The notes beneath the pieces were generated by a model. It was not told the origin of the DNA, did no database searches, and was given only the letters and a program-made list of their open reading frames with translations. 64,000 nt of DNA from Streptomyces sp. SID13031 (lineage in GTDB: Bacteria > Actinomycetota > Actinomycetes > Propionibacteriales > Kribbellaceae), in NCBI RefSeq assembly GCF_010548305.1, contig NZ_JAAGLV010000001.1:496001-560000 (forward strand). Direction: 5' to 3'. Below are positions 61,945-64,000 of this stretch, piece by piece (positions within the stretch are counted from its first letter, which is position 1; each line of letters begins with the position of its first letter). A program made the translations under genes and the position numbers.

Positions 61945-62625
61945 ATGAGCGGTACCGAAACCAGTGACGATGCGAGCACGAACAGCGGCGCCGGGGTCGT
62001 CGACCTGAAGCTCGAGGCGATCGTCATCCCGGTCACGGATGTCGATCGGGCGAAGGCGTTCTACGGCAACCTGGGCTGGCGGCTGGACGCGGACTTCGCC
62101 TTCGACAACGGCTTCCGGGTCGTCCAGTTCACCTCGCCGGGCTCGCCGGCGTCGGTGCAGTTCGGGTCGAAGGTCAGCTCGGCGCCGGTCGGTTCGGCTC
62201 AGGGCCTCTACCTGATCGTCTCCGACATCGACGCGGCCCGGGCGGAGCTCGTTGCGCGTGGAGCCGAGGTCAGCGAGGTGTTCCACCCGGTGGCGCCGGG
62301 GGCGCAGTTCCTGTCCGACGACGGCGGCGCCGGTCGCGGCAAAGGCCGGGCGGAGGACGGCGCCAGCTACGGCTCCTTCGCCACCTTCAGCGACCCGGAT
62401 GGCAACACCTGGCTGCTGCAGGAGATCACCCAGCGCCTGCCCGGCCGTATCGACTCCGGTGAGACGTCGTACGCCTCGGTGAAGGACCTCGAGGACGCGC
62501 TGGTCCGGGCGGCGACCGCCCATGGCGAGCACGAGAAGCTCACCGGCGAGCACGACGTGGAGTGGCCGGCCTGGTACGCCGCCTACATGGTCGCCGAGCA
62601 GACCGGCGCGGAGCTCCCGAAGTAG
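61945..62625 (+). CDS. VOC-family protein
   Basis: 226 aa. A glyoxalase-like VOC fold: LKLEAIVIPVTDVDRAKAFYGNLGW, GLYLIVSDIDAARAELVARG and FATFSDPDGNTWLLQEI with the closing Glu. The N-terminal 20 residues are Ser/Thr/Asp-rich and the C-terminal ~60 residues (DVEWPAWYAAYMVAEQTG) form an added helical part. AGGAGGA lies before ATG 61945. A 13-bp tandem duplication (GTAGCCCACCGAA, 62622-62634 and 62635-62647) covers the stop codon. Confidence 0.85.
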   Translation: MSGTETSDDASTNSGAGVVDLKLEAIVIPVTDVDRAKAFYGNLGWRLDADFAFDNGFRVVQFTSPGSPASVQFGSKVSSAPVGSAQGLYLIVSDIDAARAELVARGAEVSEVFHPVAPGAQFLSDDGGAGRGKGRAEDGASYGSFATFSDPDGNTWLLQEITQRLPGRIDSGETSYASVKDLEDALVRAATAHGEHEKLTGEHDVEWPAWYAAYMVAEQTGAELPK

Positions 62626-62709
62626 CCCACCGAAGTAGCCCACCGAAGGAGCTCAGCAGGGCGAGGCGAGGCGGCCGCCATCCCGCCTCGCCGGCGCTAT
62701 CGTACGAAG

Positions 62710-63162
62710 ATGGCCACCATTCGCTTCACTCAGACGACCACCGCGACGCCTGAGCAGTTCATCGCCGGCCTCACCGACTTCGGCCCGGGTCGTGGGGAGC
62801 TGTTCGGCAACAGCACCGACAACTACCTGAAGGTGCACGACCAGGGGCCTGGCCACGCCGACGTCACCGAAGGATCGAACGGGATCTGGGAGCGGCTGAC
62901 GTACGACTGGACCGACCCGCACCACATCGTCCTCAAGACCACCGAGTCCAACCTGTGGGGACCCGGCTCCGGCCACGCCTACACGCTGACCGAGCGGCCC
63001 GACGGCAAGACCGACGTGGCCGTCACGGTGGACCGGGTGGGGATGGGTCTCAAGGGCAAGGCGCTGGGGCTGCTGCTGTCCGTCGCCGGCCAGAGCATCC
63101 TCGGCAAGGCCTTCGGGAAGACGCTCCGCGCGATCGAGCAAAGGGCGGCCAACGCCGGCTGA
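62710..63162 (+). CDS. SRPBCC (START-like) family protein
   Basis: 150 aa. Helix-grip fold: MATIRFTQTTTATPEQFIAG, WERLTYDWTDPHHIVLKTTES, GHAYTLTERPDGKTDVAVTVD and a C-terminal helix TLRAIEQRA. Such proteins bind hydrophobic ligands in a deep cavity; specific ligand unknown. 10 nt before the thioredoxin-fold gene, so possibly co-transcribed. Confidence 0.8.
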   Translation: MATIRFTQTTTATPEQFIAGLTDFGPGRGELFGNSTDNYLKVHDQGPGHADVTEGSNGIWERLTYDWTDPHHIVLKTTESNLWGPGSGHAYTLTERPDGKTDVAVTVDRVGMGLKGKALGLLLSVAGQSILGKAFGKTLRAIEQRAANAG

Positions 63163-63172
63163 GAGGGAAGTC

Positions 63173-64000
63173 ATGTTCGCAGGGCTGCACATGCCGTCGT
63201 TCGACCGGGCGACGGGCTGGCTGAACTCCGAGCCGGTGACGTCGGCCTCGCTGCGCGGTCGCGTCGTGCTGGTCGATTTCTGGACGCTGACCTGCATCAA
63301 CTGGCTGCGCACCGAGCCGTACGTCCGGGCCTGGTCCCGGGCGTACCGCGAGGACGGCCTGGTAGTCGTCGGCGTGCACACCCCGGAGTTCTCGTTCGAG
63401 CATCAGCTCGAGCGGGTCCGGCGGGCGGTCGCCGAGCGGGAGATCGACTACCCGGTTGCCCTCGACAACGACTATGGGGTCTGGACCGCTTTCGCCAACC
63501 ACTACTGGCCCGCCCTGTACTTCGTGGACCGCGACGGCGTCATCCGCGACCACCACTTCGGCGAAGGCCGGTACGAGCAGTCCGAGCGCGTCATCCAGCA
63601 GCTGCTCGGGATCGATCGTGAGCTGGTCTCAGTCGAGGGAATCGGCGTGGAGGCGGCGGCGGACTGGGCGCAGCTGCGGACTCCTGAAACGTATCTGGGG
63701 TACGCGCGGGGTGAGCAGTTCGCGGGCCTCGCCGGCGAATGGACGATCGGGCGAGAGCAGGTCGTCCTCGATCGACCCGGTGGAAGTATCGCCTATCGCT
63801 TCCACGCAAGGGATGTACATCTCGTCCTGTCGTCGAGAAGGCGGGATCCCATTCCCTTCCGGGTACGTCTCGACGGCGAGGCCCCCGGCGCGTCACACGG
63901 TCTGGATGTCGATGCTGATGGCAACGGATTTTTGCGGGACGGCCGGTTGTACCAGCTCGTGCGGCAAGGTGACGCGATCCGGGAGCGGACGGTGGAGATC
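63173..64000 (+). CDS. Thioredoxin-fold (DipZ/CcdA-C-terminal-like) protein, 3' end cut off
   Basis: 276 codons are visible and the frame is still open at the window edge. TlpA/DipZ-type redoxin domain: VVLVDFWTLTCINWLRTEPY, VVVGVHTPEFSFEHQLERV and YFVDRDGVIRDHHFGEGRY, then a C-terminal beta-rich domain (EWTIGREQVVLDRPGGSIAY). The active-site position reads Cys41-Ile-Asn-Trp44, lacking the second Cys of a CxxC pair, as in a subgroup of these redoxins. No signal peptide, so cytosolic or anchored by partners. GAGAGGGAAG precedes the ATG. Confidence 0.85.
   Translation, partial: MFAGLHMPSFDRATGWLNSEPVTSASLRGRVVLVDFWTLTCINWLRTEPYVRAWSRAYREDGLVVVGVHTPEFSFEHQLERVRRAVAEREIDYPVALDNDYGVWTAFANHYWPALYFVDRDGVIRDHHFGEGRYEQSERVIQQLLGIDRELVSVEGIGVEAAADWAQLRTPETYLGYARGEQFAGLAGEWTIGREQVVLDRPGGSIAYRFHARDVHLVLSSRRRDPIPFRVRLDGEAPGASHGLDVDADGNGFLRDGRLYQLVRQGDAIRERTVEI

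Noticed and set aside
61375..62643. 422-codon minus-strand frame over the VOC gene and the small hypothetical
   Set aside because: Antisense shadow of the VOC gene with Pro/Arg-rich tail; no domain.

Overview
The window reads as chromosome of a high-GC, Gram-positive actinomycete. It has strong G/C third-position bias, many GTG starts, apparent leaderless promoters (a -10 box 6-7 nt before the start codon), and actinobacterial families: LexA with a PPOX/F420-type neighbour, DUF5997 next to a LysR effector domain, a furA-katG pair, a DDN-like deazaflavin enzyme, a PucR-controlled desaturase pair and a single-chain acyl-CoA carboxylase. A Kribbella/Nocardioides-type actinomycete fits best; this is inference from gene content, and no rRNA or other phylogenetic marker is present.

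Layout. 1-8.6 kb: 3' part of a TetR regulator, a small MT0933-type antitoxin-like protein, a three-gene redox/envelope cassette (15-Cys double-psi-barrel protein, Tat-type secreted protein, MauE-like membrane protein), a PPOX enzyme and LexA, a large unknown protein, an NmrA-type reductase/cupin/acidic-protein operon (the cupin looks frameshifted), and a VOC protein. 8.2-12.1 kb: DUF5997 and an orphan LysR effector domain, then furA-katG. 12.2-24.1 kb: an 1829-residue acyl-CoA carboxylase, PucR divergent from ferredoxin reductase and acyl-CoA desaturase, a GH9 enzyme and an MBL hydrolase. 24.2-35.2 kb: bifunctional PBP, a beta-phosphoglucomutase/GH65 phosphorylase pair, an M4 protease, and a two-component system whose kinase is fused in frame to a DUF4173-type membrane protein.

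35.2-49.0 kb is the most interesting part. It starts at a scar of two broken genes (VOC and WYL-regulator fragments). It then carries an apparently undescribed biosynthetic cluster: a PvcA/DIT1-like (isocyanide-synthase superfamily) protein of double length, two methyltransferases, a stand-alone AMP ligase, a P450, a free carrier protein, a thioester reductase, a carrier-FAAL fusion, a free condensation domain, a PLP racemase/aldolase-like enzyme and an MFS exporter. The parts of a lipo-amino-acid assembly line are all on separate polypeptides. A plausible logic is FAAL activation of a fatty acid, condensation with an amino acid on the carrier, reductive release by the reductase, tailoring by P450, methyltransferases and the PvcA-like protein, then export.

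49.1-58.3 kb is a meta-cleavage catabolic island: Mhp-type hydratase, acylating aldehyde dehydrogenase and aldolase on +; LigB-type extradiol dioxygenase, hydrolase, cupin and SDR on -; an IclR regulator; an FMO-type monooxygenase, a second cupin and an NTF2-like protein. 58.25-59.48 kb has no gene but holds two inverted copies of a repeat whose core folds as a four-way (cloverleaf) structure with a compensatory change between copies, plus two minisatellites. 59.5-64 kb: PhoX/DUF839 protein with a clear terminator, DDN-like enzyme, small unknown, VOC protein, SRPBCC protein and a thioredoxin-fold protein cut by the window end.
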